Assembly (NCBI RefSeq): GCF_905147365.1
Contig: NC_056427.1
Coordinates: forward strand, 4,469,001-4,533,000
Length of the DNA: 64,000 nt
DNA from: Aricia agestis
Lineage: Eukaryota > Arthropoda > Insecta > Lepidoptera > Lycaenidae
Reading direction: 5' to 3'
Each line of letters begins with the position of its first letter. The stretch's first letter is position 1. The notes beneath the pieces were generated by a model. The model was not told where the DNA came from, ran no database searches, and saw only the letters and a program-made list of their open reading frames with translations. This document shows, one piece after another, positions 1-10,734 of this stretch. The translations under genes and the position numbers were made by a program.

Positions 1-404
1 GCATCGGGTGACAACTTTGTTCGACAGGTATATTAAATATTGCGTTTATGAAAGTGGTTTCATAACAAAAGTTGTTTTTAATTGCATAAGTTATCGATTG
101 ATATACAAATATTAAGAAATTTAATTGAAAAAAATCGACTTGATTATCCAACTTTGAAGGAGCATAACAAAAAAAATAAAAATGCTATCGAGCTGTAATT
201 TTGGGAACACTTATTTTTCACCGTGATTTCTTTATTTTATTAACAAAATTCGCTAATCTTTGACCTTGTCATCATCCCTATTGGAAGTCGGTTAAGATTA
301 ATAACATAATCAAATTAAACTTGTAATTATATCAGCACTTCTATTATACTATATTTAAGGTAAGGTTATGTAGTTTTCTTCCTCAGAACGGTTTCAATCA
401 AATT
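1..404. other. AT-rich intergenic DNA, nothing recognised
   Basis: No coding signal, repeat family or RNA gene was recognised here. The stretch is A/T-rich with many short poly-A runs. Confidence 0.5.
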
Positions 405-765
405 ATCTATACTAATATTATTATAAAGCCGAAGAGTTTGTTTGTTTGTTTGAACGTGCTAATCTCAGGAACTACTGGTCCGATTTGAAAAATTCTTTCA
501 GTGTTAGATAGCACATTTATCGAGGAAGACTATAAGCTATATTTTATCACGCTAAGACTAATAGGAGCGAAATATAGGGGAAAATTTGGAAAAAACGGGG
601 GAATATTAAAGGGCTATATCTTACGGAAAAATTTAGTATTCTCGTCTGTACTAATATTGTATAGCAGATGAGTTGGCTTGTTTGTGTAGCCTCGGTAAGT
701 TCAGGAACTACTGATTCGAATAGAAAAATTATATTGAGGAAAACGGGGAAAATTATATTCATTGT
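405..765 (+). mobile_element. Family H repeat fragments (Helitron-like)
   Basis: The stretch around TTTATCGAGGAAG and TTTTATCACGCTAAGAC recurs at 25570-25680 and 30530-31105. A second degenerate piece follows at about 655-765. The full-length relative at 30.5-31.1 kb ends in CTAGT, the end expected of a Helitron, so the class is an inference. Confidence 0.45.
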
Positions 766-837
766 GTGAATATCAGACAAATATCAGAAATATCAGAATA
801 CACTTGGGCTGTTTGATAAGAAACATACTGAATCAAC

Positions 838-938
838 ACAAAGCCGGCAACGCACCTGCAGCTCTTCTAATGTTGCGAGTGTCCATAGGGTAGTTGCTTT
901 CCATCAGGTGACCCGTTTGCTAATTTAAAAAAAACACG
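838..938 (+). mobile_element. Family A SINE-like element, 3' fragment
   Basis: Only the 3' part of family A is present: GCCGGCAACGCACCTGCAGC, the GAGTGTCCAT block, ATCAGGTGACCCG and an A-run. The 5' half is missing. Confidence 0.6.
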
Positions 939-1606
939 GCCAAGTGCGAGTCGGACTCGCGCACGAAGGTTTCCGTACCGTAAACCGTTCGTTATAAAGC
1001 GAAAGTAGGCATAAATTGTGTTTTTTGTATGGGAGCACCCTTAAATATTTATTTTATTTTAATATGAAAGACGAGAATGCTGTGAAATTTTTAAGTGCCT
1101 AGCAGTTGCCATTATTGATTACGAGCAAAAGAGGCAAAAAAAAAATGTTTTTTGTATGGGAGCCCCCCTTAAATATTTATTTTATACGAGCTTTTGCCCG
1201 CGGCTTCGCTCGCGTTAAGAAGTATTATTATATACAAACTTTTATCCCCTATTTGAACCCCTTGGGGTTGGAATTTATCAAAATCCTTTCTTAGCGGATG
1301 CCTACGTCATAACATCTACCTGCATGCCAAATTTCAGCCCGATCCGTCCAGTGGTTTGGGCTGTGCGTTGATAGATCACTATGTTAATCAGTCAGTCACC
1401 TTTGAGTTTTATATATAAAGAAGATAATTTTTGTATTTGTTGTTATAGCGGCACTAGAAATACACAATTATTGTGAAAATTTCAGAAGTCTAGCTATAGC
1501 GGTTCTTGAGATACAGCTGGAGACAGACAGACAGACAAACGAACTGACATCAAAGTCTCAGTAATAGGGTCCCGTTTTTACCCTTTGGGTACGGAACCCT
1601 AAAAAA
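936..1606 (+). mobile_element. Family C dispersed repeat with an internal insertion
   Basis: It opens with CGGCCAAGTGCGAGTCGGAC and closes with TTTGGGTACGGAACCCTAAA. A nearly complete relative lies at 37331-37752. About 1190-1420 is foreign sequence not present in that copy, so a second repeat probably inserted here. A GACAGACAGACAGAC run precedes the 3' end, as in other copies. Confidence 0.6.
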
Positions 1607-2127
1607 ATTATAAAATAAAACGAATCTACAAACGAAGCTGCATTGAAATGGTAGAATTAGTGGGCAAAAGCGTAATTTAATAGCGTGCGATTGAGTAATT
1701 AGAACGATTAAAGTTTAAACGGTATGTAGGTCTCGGTTAAGTTAAGTAGCCTGGGTGCTTAGTTAAATTGCACGCGATAATTTCGACAGGCACATCTTTA
1801 AAACTGCACAATGAATTTTGATGCAGTTTTAACCGACTTAAAAAAGGAGGCTGTCAATTCGACCCGTATGTATGCAATATTTCCAGATCTGCCCAATTTT
1901 CGTATTTAAAGTATGTTAGATTAGTCTATATCAGCGTCTTCTGAACAAATGTGCCATAAGTGTAGTCTAAGTATGTATGTGTGTGTTCGCAAATATCTCT
2001 GGAACTACAAGGCCGATTTGAGGCCCTGTATTCCCAAAAACGGACGATTTTCAAGATTTAAAAGTGATAGTAGACACAAAAATATAGTAATTTAAATTCT
2101 GAAAAAAAAAATTCTAAAAAAAAAATT
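1607..2127. other. Intergenic, no gene seen
   Basis: A/T-rich sequence with a TATGTATGTGTGTGT simple run near 1970. No gene or clear repeat boundary was found. Confidence 0.4.
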
Positions 2128-2452
2128 ATACGTGGGAGAGCCATTTTTCGGCACGAATGGGTCGGCTCGACCGGAGAAATACCACGTTCTCACAGAAAAC
2201 CGGTGTGAAACAGTGCTAGCGCTGTGTTTCGCCGAGTGAGTGAGTTTACCGAAAACCCCTACCCTCCCCTATTCCCTTCCCTACCCTCCCCTATTCCCTT
2301 CCCTACCCTCCCCTATTCCCTCTTATAGGCCGGCAACGCACGCAGGTGCGTTGCTGAGCTCTTCTGATGCTGCGAGTGGCCATGGGCGACGGAAGTTGTT
2401 TTCCATCAGGTGACCCGTTTGCTCGTTTGCCCCCTTATTTCATAAAAAAAAA
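2128..2452 (+). mobile_element. Family A SINE-like element
   Basis: Near full length: head TACGTGGGAGAGCCAT, block GGCTCGACCGGAGAAATACC, an internal CCCTACCCTCCCCTATTCCC minisatellite, the CTTCTGATGCTGCGAGTG block, ATCAGGTGACCCG and an A-rich tail. The GGCTCGACC stretch faintly resembles a pol III B box. Lepidopteran SINEs such as the Metulj group have a similar 3' region; that assignment is from memory. Confidence 0.75.
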
Positions 2453-3104
2453 TGTGTTAGTTAAAGATCTAACATAGTGGAATTTATATTCCATTACACA
2501 ATATCATAACTTCACTCGATAGAAAATAATCCCATACTTACCTCTTCTTTTAACGAATTTCCCATACTATGTCCAAATTATTTGGAATTTTCAGATACTT
2601 ATAGAATACTTCAAGTTTCATCAAAATACGGTTCAGTAGTGTTTAAGTAAAATTTTGAAGTCGGTTTTATTTTTTTAATATTTAAAGTACCACTTGTTTG
2701 TCGGCTTATAGTTTTTTTAAGAATAAGAAACTTTTTGAATTAGTACAACCTAACTGATCCATATACCATGTAAACTCATGGTTTTCACAAAACGTTGGCA
2801 CATAGGCGATGATAGGCTGTTCATCGTAGTGTGAATCTACATATCCGCCATTTGCAATTACAACAGCTCACAACAGCTGTTGCAACAACCCGTGAAATTA
2901 CCCAACATTTAGCTAGACTTATTGTTCAACTACCAACTACCAAGGACACATAGAAAACCAGCGTGCAGCCTTAGAGACAAAATGTTCAAATAAAATGACA
3001 TTGGCTACCTATTAAATTTTTGTCGGTCGCGGTCGCTTGCGGCAAAGATCGGAGAGCCACCTTAAGACGGTTTAACTCCACACTCCACAGCCTACTATCG
3101 TCTA
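2453..3104. other. Intergenic with a small palindromic-element fragment
   Basis: Mostly unassigned. About 2985-3062 (AAATAAAATGACA through GGTCGCGGTCGC) resembles one arm of the palindromic elements at 28970-29155 and 21518-22202. Confidence 0.4.
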
Positions 3105-3585
3105 TTAAGAGGATACACCAGGGGCTAGAGAAATGAAAAAAAAGTACGTGTAATATCTATAGCTGTCTCCCTTACCTCAAGCCTATACCGCAGAACGCGA
3201 TAGAGACAACTGCAGAAAATCCAGAAAATCAACGATTCGTTGTCCCCTGATTCCTAATCCAAAACTTAACCGATTTAAGTACTTTTTTCATTAAATATTA
3301 AAAAAAGGCTTGAGCTGTGTTCCTATGTTTTGCTTTTTTTGTATAATCTAGCCAAATCTGTTTTCTGGACGTTTGAACACAGTGGAAAATCTGGCCATTT
3401 TTTTGGGTTTTTGAACGTTCATATCTTATTTAATAATTAAATTATGAAAAAAAATAAAACATAGGGACATTGTATTAGTGGTCGTAGATATTCAGGAAAA
3501 AAATTATAACTCTACTAGCATTATCCAGGGAGGAAACAGGGGACAGCGTTTGTATGGAAAAAAGGGCGGTGTGGAATCCTCTTAA
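3105..3585. mobile_element. TTAA-flanked non-autonomous element, copy 1
   Basis: TTAA sits at both ends (3105-3108, 3582-3585), with inverted termini starting GAGGAT (left GAGGATACACC, right complement GAGGATTCCACACC). A second copy of nearly the same length lies at 20374-20857. A TTAA target is the hallmark of piggyBac-type transposition. There is no transposase inside, so this would be a MITE. Confidence 0.6.
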
Positions 3586-3744
3586 CCAACATTACGAACT
3601 GGGATGGTTCCGGTTCATCTAACTGTACAGAACCGAGTAGGCCAGAAACGGTCGTGAGCGAGACGGATCCGCCAGCGGGTTCCGTAGTGGAATTAGCGGT
3701 AGTTGATAACGGGGATCCATATGCCACAGTAGCGAGTACTTACG

Positions 3745-4004
3745 GCATAGTAAAAGGAGGGGAAGTAAGTTATCTTCATACAAAGGCACCGCGCGCGGCT
3801 TGTATGTGTGCGCCATTAGTATCAATGCGTCGCCACGTACCGCACACAACAAAATCTCGACCAGTTTTAGAGGCTGGTACCGCCGACATTTTGTTGTGTG
3901 CCGTACGTGGCGACTGGCGTCGCATTGATACTATGGCGCACACATACAAGCCGCGCGCGGTGCCTTTGTATGAAGATAACTTACTTCCCCTCCTTGTACT
4001 ATGC
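3745..4004. mobile_element. Near-perfect foldback element
   Basis: Two arms of about 110 bp (3745-3854 and 3892-4004) are almost exact reverse complements, separated by about 37 bp. Landmarks are GCACCGCGCGCGGCTTGTAT on the left and its complement on the right. Open frames across it are symmetry artefacts. It could be a foldback transposon or a long hairpin source of siRNA. Confidence 0.75.
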
Positions 4005-4058
4005 TTACGGTGCCACTCCGCAATGGTCCATGATCCAAGTCATCGCCATTGTGTAGAC

Positions 4059-4278
4059 CTGCCTTTCCCAAAGTGGGCGATAAGTGATAACGCCCCATTG
4101 TGGACGCTGAAGGTCTGAAGGGGGGCGGTGTGGGACCCAGAAAAAAATGGGGGCGTTGTGTAGAGGCTTGGGGGGTGATTTATTTCATCTGGATGCATTT
4201 TAAATTGAAACGAACGGGGCGCTAAAACATAATTGTTCTCCAAGTGGGCAGTAGACAAAATAAGTTTGGGAACGTCTA
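4059..4278 (-). mobile_element. hAT-type MITE
   Basis: It is flanked by an exact 8-bp duplication GTGTAGAC (4051-4058, 4279-4286), the size typical of hAT transposons. In reverse orientation it matches the element at 53605-53819, for example GGTGATTTATTTCATCTGGA against its complement there. Confidence 0.7.
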
Positions 4279-4581
4279 GTGTAGACGGGGTACTGGTGTA
4301 ATGATGGCGGACGATGGCCAGTTGATTGCCAGGCAGTAATGAGTCATACGTCATTGTGTTTAGCACCAAGTGATCGTGGTCTACACTCTGTACACAATGG
4401 CCCACGTTGGCCCATCGTGGGTCATTGTGCACTGGGGACTAAACTAAAAGACAACTTAAATTACAGGTTGTCGTTGTATTTCATCGGAGTAAGATAAACT
4501 GTACAGCTTTAGGTTTCAGAGTCTCTTATTTTAAACCCCCGACGAAAACTGAGGAGTGTTATTAAAGAAAGATTTACGAAT

Positions 4582-4842
4582 AGACCGGCTCGACCTGAGA
4601 AATACCACGTTCTCACAGAAAACCGGCGTGAAACAGCGCTTGCGCTGTGTTTCGCCGAGTGAGTGAGTTTACCGGAGGCCCAATACCCTACCCTATTCCC
4701 TTCCCTACCCTCCCCTATTCCCTCTTAAAAGGCCGGCAACGCACCTGCAGCTCTTCTGAAGCTGTGAGTGTCCATGGGCGACGGAAGTTGCTTTCCATCA
4801 GGTGACCCGTTTGGTCGGTTGCCCCCTTATTTCATAAAAAAA
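4582..4842 (+). mobile_element. Family A SINE-like element, 5'-truncated
   Basis: It begins in the GACCGGCTCGACC block and lacks the GTGGGAGAGCC head. The C/T minisatellite, the 3' blocks and an A-tail are present. Confidence 0.7.
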
Positions 4843-5561
4843 GACCTGTCTCTCTGTCAGTCTGTAGCAACGTGTGCAGGCGTAATAACTAATAATTTTT
4901 AATTTCGACGATCTTTTCACCAAGAACATCTCAGCTGCTATAACTAGTAACCGTTTAAGTCTGCTCGTAATAGCCAATAACGGCTGCGGTTTAAAGTTAT
5001 ACGGCGCAATAAACTCTTTATATCTCTACTCGCAAAAGACTAGCTTTGGGCCATAGGTTCTGTGGTTTGAGCCTTTTGAAAGTCTTATAAAATTGGAAAA
5101 TCTTGCGTTCCAGTGCATTCCAGTGCCCGTTTACATTATTCCAGTATCAATCCAGCGCTGAACTGGATTACTGGATTGGAATAAATAATGTAATCCAGCC
5201 ATTATTGTCAGATATCAGCCTACGATTTTCTAAGTTTTAAGTAAAAACTTGGAAACGACTTTTTCGAACCCACGACCTTTAAATCAAGAGCTACGCTCTA
5301 AACCACTGGACCATATTATGTCATATTACCGCCATCAATAATGTCGGTATCGAAAGTCAATGACCTCTAGCAGGCGCAGGTTCGATGATGATTAATAAGT
5401 TTTTAATACAACCGCGAAATGCCATTACGGCACGGCGTTCCCGGAATTAACGTAGAGTTGGAAAACGTAGAGAGGACGGTGTTATATTTGTGACCGCTTT
5501 GCATTTTAAGCTTAAAAATAACTTAATGTAACAGAAAATAAGTAGTTATACGTGGGTAGGT
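4843..5561. other. Intergenic with a tRNA-like SINE head fragment
   Basis: About 5265-5317 reads GAACCCACGACC and then CCACTGGACCA, the complement of the tRNA-derived head of family B. It is not a complete tRNA. The remainder is unassigned. Confidence 0.4.
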
Positions 5562-5907
5562 TTATACGTGGGAGAGCCATGCTTCGGCACGAATGGGCCG
5601 GCTCGACCGGAGAAATACCACGTTCTCACAGTAGACCGGCGTGAAACAGCGATTGCGCTGTGTTTCGCCGAGTGAGTGAGTTTACCGGAGGCCCAATCCC
5701 CTACCCTATTTCCTTCCCTATCCACCCCCTATTCCCTTCCCTTCCCATCCCTACCCTCCCCTATTACCCTATTCCCTCTTAAAAGGCCGGCAACGCACCT
5801 GCAGCTCTTCTGATGCTGCGAGTGTCCATGGGCGACGGAAGTTGCTTTCCATCAGGTGACCCATTTGCTCGTTTGCCCCCTTATTTCATCAAAAAAAAAA
5901 AAAAAAA
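5562..5907 (+). mobile_element. Family A SINE-like element
   Basis: Full length with an expanded internal C/T minisatellite (extra CCTATCCACCCCC and CTTCCCATCC units) and a long A-tail of about 17 bases. Confidence 0.75.
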
Positions 5908-6049
5908 TTGGTGGATGAACACGTGATATTTAAAAACTTTATTTAAATTTAAATCTAGATCAATTTTGATAGAGTACAAGTAGAAATGCGGGAATCGGAC
6001 AATTATTAGTCTTTATGAGCGTAAAGTCACTTACTTAATTACTAATATT

Positions 6050-6175
6050 ATAATTGCTCTCTATTCTTTGAAAACGGCTAAACCGACTTAGATGGCATTT
6101 GGAATGGCGACACTTTGAGAGGTTCCCCCGCGACAAATGAATTTCGGCGCAACGGGGCGGGCGTCATCTAGTATT
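6050..6175 (+). mobile_element. Family H 3' fragment (Helitron-like)
   Basis: It ends GGGGCGGGCGTCATCTAGTA. The CTAGT terminus after a GC-rich stretch is the pattern expected at a Helitron 3' end; the assignment is tentative. Confidence 0.35.
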
Positions 6176-6755
6176 ATAGTATAAACCGCGCCACACCGGA
6201 ATGGCAGCGGCGAGACGAGCACTTTTAGTGTCATGTGATTTTAAACTTTATCTTCATTATTTTAATACATGTAAAGAAAATACTTTCTTCATTTTGAACA
6301 TTCGCGCGTTTATTCAAGCTACCGTTAGTTCTGGAGTTATCCGAGCGTGGCGTGTCATGTAAGGCTGTCATTGTTATTGTCAATGTCAAAGACAAATTTT
6401 GCTGAGTTCATTTTGATTTTGTAATTTTCGAAAATCCTTATTAATTTTCTAGTTAATTTTGTAGTTGTCGTTAGAGGTGATAACTTTTGTTGTCGTTTCT
6501 TTGTTTCTGTTGTTGTTGTAACCTATTTCAAAAAATATGAAAATGCTAACATTGTTTCAGAGAAACACACTGAAGTTTTTATTGATTTACGATTGATCCT
6601 CTTATATATACATATTATCGCTTGAGATTCTCGCTACTATGTATTAAACTAATGAAGATAAAGTTTAAAATCATATGACACTGAAAGTGCTCGCCTCGCC
6701 CGCGCCGCTGCCGTTCCGGTGTGGCGCGGCCCGGTGGTCCCGTGTAAAGTTTAAG
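6176..6755. mobile_element. TIR element with arms of about 95 bp
   Basis: The left arm (about 6180-6275; CGCGCCACACCGGAATGGC, TTTTAAACTTTATCTTCAT) is repeated in reverse complement at about 6640-6740. The centre includes GTTGTCG/TTGTTGT runs. One arm recurs at 28504-28590. No transposase is visible. Confidence 0.6.
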
Positions 6756-7082
6756 AAACAAAAACAAAACATGTATGACGTCATATCTGTTACCTTCGAA
6801 GCTCTGCGCGTTTCTCAGGAGATGCAATTTGGAAAGTAGGTTGAGGCGGATTCGCTTTAGCAAATTACAAAACCGGCTGGCGACTGTGTTATGTGAAAAA
6901 TGTTTGTCTGTCCGTGTGTTTGTGCGTAAGAAAACTTATTTGACGCCCCGACGGTATGGAATTTTGGCTTTAACGAGGTTGTAATGAGGTTTTTATAAGG
7001 ATTTTCGTTTAAAGAAGCATAAAATATAAAGTGAATTAATTATTTTTTTGTTGAATTCAATTTTATACTAAGTATTATGTAG
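6756..7082. other. Intergenic, no gene seen
   Basis: No feature recognised apart from scattered T-runs. Open frames here are short and have no protein-like features. Confidence 0.35.
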
Positions 7083-7468
7083 TTTTTTTTTTATGAAATA
7101 AGGGGGCAAACGAGCAAACGGGTCACCGGATGGAAAGCAACGTCCGTCGCCTATGGACACTCGCAGCATCAGAAGAGCTGCGCAGATGCGTTGCCGGCCT
7201 TTTAAGAGGGAATAGGGTAATAGGGGAGGGTAGGGAAGGGAATAGGGTAGGGGATTGGGCCTCCGGTAAACTCACTCACTCGGCGAAACACTTCCCGAAG
7301 GGAATAGGGGAGGGTAGGGAAGAGAACAGGGTAGGGGATTGGGCCTCCGGTAAACTCACTCACTCGGTGAAACACAGCGCAAGCGCTGTTTCACGCCGCT
7401 TTTTTGTGAGAACATGGTATTTCTCCGGTCGAGCCGGCCCATTCGTGCCGAAGCATGCTCTCCCACGT
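7083..7468 (-). mobile_element. Family A SINE-like element with internal duplication
   Basis: A minus-strand copy. The GGAATAGGG minisatellite followed by GATTGGGCCTCCGGTAAACT occurs twice (about 7250-7285 and 7330-7370), so the middle of the element is tandemly duplicated. The open frame through it is explained by the repeat. Confidence 0.75.
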
Positions 7469-8010
7469 CTAGTAAGTTCAAGTTCTTCTTATTCTTTAAA
7501 AATGGCCTCCCGTAAGGGAAAGTTAAGGTTGAGAGTAACTTAAAAATGTGAATTTTCTACATTACAATTACTGAGTTGAGCCGAAGTTAGTGTGTCGTGC
7601 GGATACCGTACATTTTTCCGGGTTAAAAAGTATCCTATGTCCTTTCTCGTCTCTAAAACTATCTCCATGCCCATCTAAATAGGTTCAGCCGTTTAAGCAC
7701 GAAGTTGGCGCTGGGCAACGCAACATCCTTGTATAGAATTGTATTTGACTGTCAAAACTAATTTAGCCTGTCACTAAGTATGGGCGATGAATGCATCCTC
7801 TGCCTCCGCTTGAATCTTATCCCAACAGGATAAGGGTCATCATTGATGGGACTTTTAAATTAACCGAACGTATGATGTACTCGGTACTACGAAAAATGCA
7901 TGTTCAGGAAACATGAATCACAAATACTCGGTAATGGATACAGTTGAAATTGTGCAGGGGTTGGGTATACTACGAAAGTGTGTCTGTCTGTCTGTCACAT
8001 CTCCACGCCC
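7469..8010. mobile_element. Intergenic containing family H fragments
   Basis: About 7590-7720 (GTACATTTTTCCGGG, TATCCTATGTCCTTTC) and 7965-8010 (TGTCTGTCTGTCTGTCACAT) match family H stretches at 27120-27480 and 54180-54510. Family A copy 8019-8347 interrupts this piece. Confidence 0.4.
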
Positions 8011-8018
8011 AAACCGCT

Positions 8019-8347
8019 ATACGTGGGAGAGCCATGCTTCGGCACGAATGGGCCGGGTCGACCGGAGAAATGCCACGTTCTCGCAGAAAACCGGCGTGAA
8101 ACAGCGCTTGCGCTGTGTTTCGCCGAGTGAGTGAGTTTACCGGAGGCCCCAATCCCCTATCCCTTCCCTACCCTCCCCTATTCTCTTCCCTTCCCATCTC
8201 TACCCTCTCCTATTACCCTATTCCCTCTTAAAAGGTCGGCAACGCACCTGCAGCTCTCCTGATGCTGCGAGTGTCCATGGGCGACGGAAGTTGCTTTCCA
8301 TCAGGTGACCCGTTTGCTCGTTTGCCCCCTTATTTCATAAAAAAAAA
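8019..8347 (+). mobile_element. Family A SINE-like element with clear TSD
   Basis: Full length. The flanks AAACCGCT (8011-8018) and AAACCGCT (8345-8352, overlapping the A-tail) are an exact duplication, showing insertion by A-tail-primed retroposition into a family H fragment. This copy defines the ends of the family best. Confidence 0.8.
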
Positions 8348-8427
8348 CCGCTGAACCGATTTTTATGGGTATGGAAATTCTTTGAGTCCCGGTAAAGGAC
8401 ATGGAAATCACCCATACAAAAACACAT

Positions 8428-9076
8428 TTTTTATGCTTTTTAGAGTTCCGTAGCCAAATGGCAAAAAACGGAACCCTTATAGATTCGTCATGTCTGTCTG
8501 TCTGTCTGTCCGTCCGTATGTCACAGCCACTTTTCTCCGAAACTATAAGAGCTATACTATTGAAACTTGGTACGTAGATGTAGTCTGTAAACCGCTTTAA
8601 GATTTTGATACAAAATTGGAAAAATTATTGAAAATTTTAGGGGTTCCCATAGATACAACTGCAACAAAAAAAAATTTTTTTCATCTAACCTATGGGGTAT
8701 CTTTGGATAGGTCTTCAAAAATCATATTGAGGTTTCAAATATAATTTTTTTATAACCTGAATAGTTTGCGAGAGAGACTCGTCCAAAGTGGAAGAATGTG
8801 TGCCGCCCCCCCCCTGTAACTTCTAAAGTAGGGGCATGGTAAGTCTAAAAAATATATATGATGTACATTACTATAAAAACTACTAGTAACGAAAATTGGT
8901 TCGAACAGATCTAGCCAGTAGTTTTTTTATACGTCATAAATGGTAAACCTGGTAACTTTCATTAAATCAACTGAAATATGAAAATAAATCAAAAACCTCT
9001 TAATTTCATAAAAATAAACCTTATTGCTGCTGCGGAACCCTTCATGGGCGAGTCCAACTCGAACTTGGCCGGTTTT
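8428..9076 (+). mobile_element. Family D dispersed repeat
   Basis: It opens near GAGTTCCGTAGCCAAATGGC and closes with the GGGCGAGTCCAACTCG and CTTGGCCGGTTTTTTT blocks. A second copy lies at 56459-56862. Both carry a TGTCTGTCTGTCTGTC run and the CCGAAACTATAAGAGCTATA block. No ORF of note. Confidence 0.65.
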
Positions 9077-9405
9077 TTTGCTGTTTTTGCTTTATAAGTT
9101 ATAACGGTACGGAATCGCGTGCGTGAGTCCGACTCGCACTTGGCATGCGCGGCGCTACCTACCACATGTGGTATTTCCATGCATCCATGTTACCTTTCGT
9201 GTTGTGTATAATTCAGAATAATTTCGGGGCTGTTGTTAATTTAGCAAATTCAGTGGAAAAAGTTTGCGTGGCACAAATAACACAATTTAAATGTTCTTGG
9301 AAACTTTTGGGTTTTGCGTCTTATGTGGCTTCTCTACCTTGGCTTGTTGGATAAATATAGGCGATTGCGGACTTGTATAGGGGCACAAATCGTCGTAGGG
9401 GCACA
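9077..9405. other. Intergenic, no gene seen
   Basis: It includes a short GAGTCCGACTCGCACTTGGC piece related to families C and D at about 9127. Nothing else recognised. Confidence 0.35.
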
Positions 9406-9624
9406 ATATTTTTTTTTTATCAAATAAGGGGGCAAACGAGCAAACGGGTCACCTGATGGAAAACAACTTCCGTCGCCCATGGCCACTCGCAGCATCAGAA
9501 GAGCTCAGCAACGCACCTGCATGCGTTGCCGGCATATAAGAGGGAATAGGGGAGGGTAGGGGAGAACGTGGTATTTATCCGGTCGAGCCGGCCCATTCGT
9601 GCCGAAGCATGGCTCTCCCACGTA
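9406..9624 (-). mobile_element. Family A SINE-like element, internally deleted
   Basis: Both ends are present on the minus strand. The minisatellite is short, and the region containing GCGAAACACAGCGCAAGCGC is missing. Confidence 0.7.
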
Positions 9625-10123
9625 TAAACTTCGCCGTTCTCCTCCTTTTGACTTCGCCGTATTCAGGTGAAAATCGCATATAAAATCTAATTTGTATGTT
9701 GTGAAGTCAGCATTTTGACTGTTTTAGAACCTAAACCATACACCAAGGTAGAGCCTTTACAAAGTGTAATCACTAACCACACAACACAACTGAATAGTTA
9801 AGTTTAACTGTAAACTGTAACTGGTGTTTAACGGATGTACACGCCATGCGGGTGACGGTGTGGCCGTTATTGTGAAATGGCACGGCGAAAGTACTGCAAG
9901 GTGCAATAGAACAGCTGTTCCATCCTTGTCACCTGAAAAGGCTATGGGCCAGTGCATGCGAACGAGAACAGCTGTTCCATCCTTGTCGCCTGAAAAGGCT
10001 AAGGGTCAGTGCAGCGAACGTGACGACACTGACGAGGCGATGCGTTGCAAACGACTACGATGCGTTGGTCGACGAAGCCAAAGGGAAGGGTAGTGACTTT
10101 GGCAACAACTTTAAAGCTCTAAG
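9625..10123. repeat. Intergenic with a two-unit tandem duplication
   Basis: A unit of about 58 bp containing GAACAGCTGTTCCATCCTTG is repeated at about 9908-9956 and 9967-10013. An open frame over it has no recognisable protein features. Confidence 0.45.
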
Positions 10124-10330
10124 GCTGTGCACAGACAAACGGCACTTGTCGACGGCAGTCGCTGGATTTTTTATTGATTTTTAGGCGTTTTAATTATTTT
10201 TATTTTAGTTAATTGGTAGGCGGTAGTCGACATATTCTTGTATCGTCCATTTTCTCTTTTTGTGCACTGTAATGCTCTTCCTTTGTTACAAAACTAATAT
10301 ACAAAAGTTCATCTAAATTGCATTTTATTC

Positions 10331-10442
10331 AGTATCCTCAAAATAGGATCAAAATTAACTAAATCCAGTTTCAATACGAAACAAATTGGCGACCGTGTTA
10401 CAAATAAGAAGAACTTACAAAATCGAAAATTCAAAAGAGGCG
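10331..10442 (+). pseudogene. 5' half of an open frame split by the LTR element
   Basis: After an acceptor-like TTTTATTCAG (ending 10330) a frame stays open to the insertion point, in the frame ATC CTC AAA ATA GGA. It resumes after the downstream LTR at 16647 in the same phase once one GGCG copy is discounted. I do not recognise the product. It may be the remains of a transposase exon of the host element, or a chance open frame. Confidence 0.3.
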
Positions 10443-10554
10443 TGTAGTATAGTAAGTATGTACCTAGTATAAGTAAGTGAATTACACTACAATAAAGTTA
10501 GTCTTAACCAAGTCGTCGAGTGTTTCATTTCACCTATCAGGGCCCATCCTCACA
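10443..10554 (+). repeat. 5' LTR (112 bp)
   Basis: It runs from TGTAGTATAG to CCCATCCTCACA with TG...CA ends and is identical to 16535-16646. It contains AATAAA (in ACTACAATAAAGTTAG), a likely polyadenylation signal. 112 bp is short for an LTR. Confidence 0.92.
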
Positions 10555-10570
10555 TGGCGACCCTGCCGGT
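10555..10570 (+). other. Putative primer-binding site
   Basis: TGGCGACCCTGCC follows the 5' LTR directly. The initial TGG would pair with the CCA end of a tRNA. The tRNA was not identified. Confidence 0.55.
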
Positions 10571-10734
10571 CTCAGGTTCAGGCGTCAAGTTGCCGGTGCG
10601 CGTGTGAATGTGCAATTTCTGAAAACTTTGCTTTGTGCAATGTGACTGTTCGTGATTATCCAGTGCACTTGCACTCAATAATTTTTGCATAAAATAAAAT
10701 TTATGGCTGTTGAAGGACTTATAAATTAGTGACT

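Noticed and set aside
3654..4432. Open frames of 154 and 130 codons
   Set aside because: They run through a foldback element and a hAT MITE with an 8-bp duplication. Their mirrored peptides are products of the palindrome.
7130..7543. 137-codon open frame
   Set aside because: It is wholly explained by a family A copy with a duplicated minisatellite.
9824..10093. 89-codon frame upstream of the LTR element
   Set aside because: It covers a two-unit tandem duplication and has no recognisable protein features.
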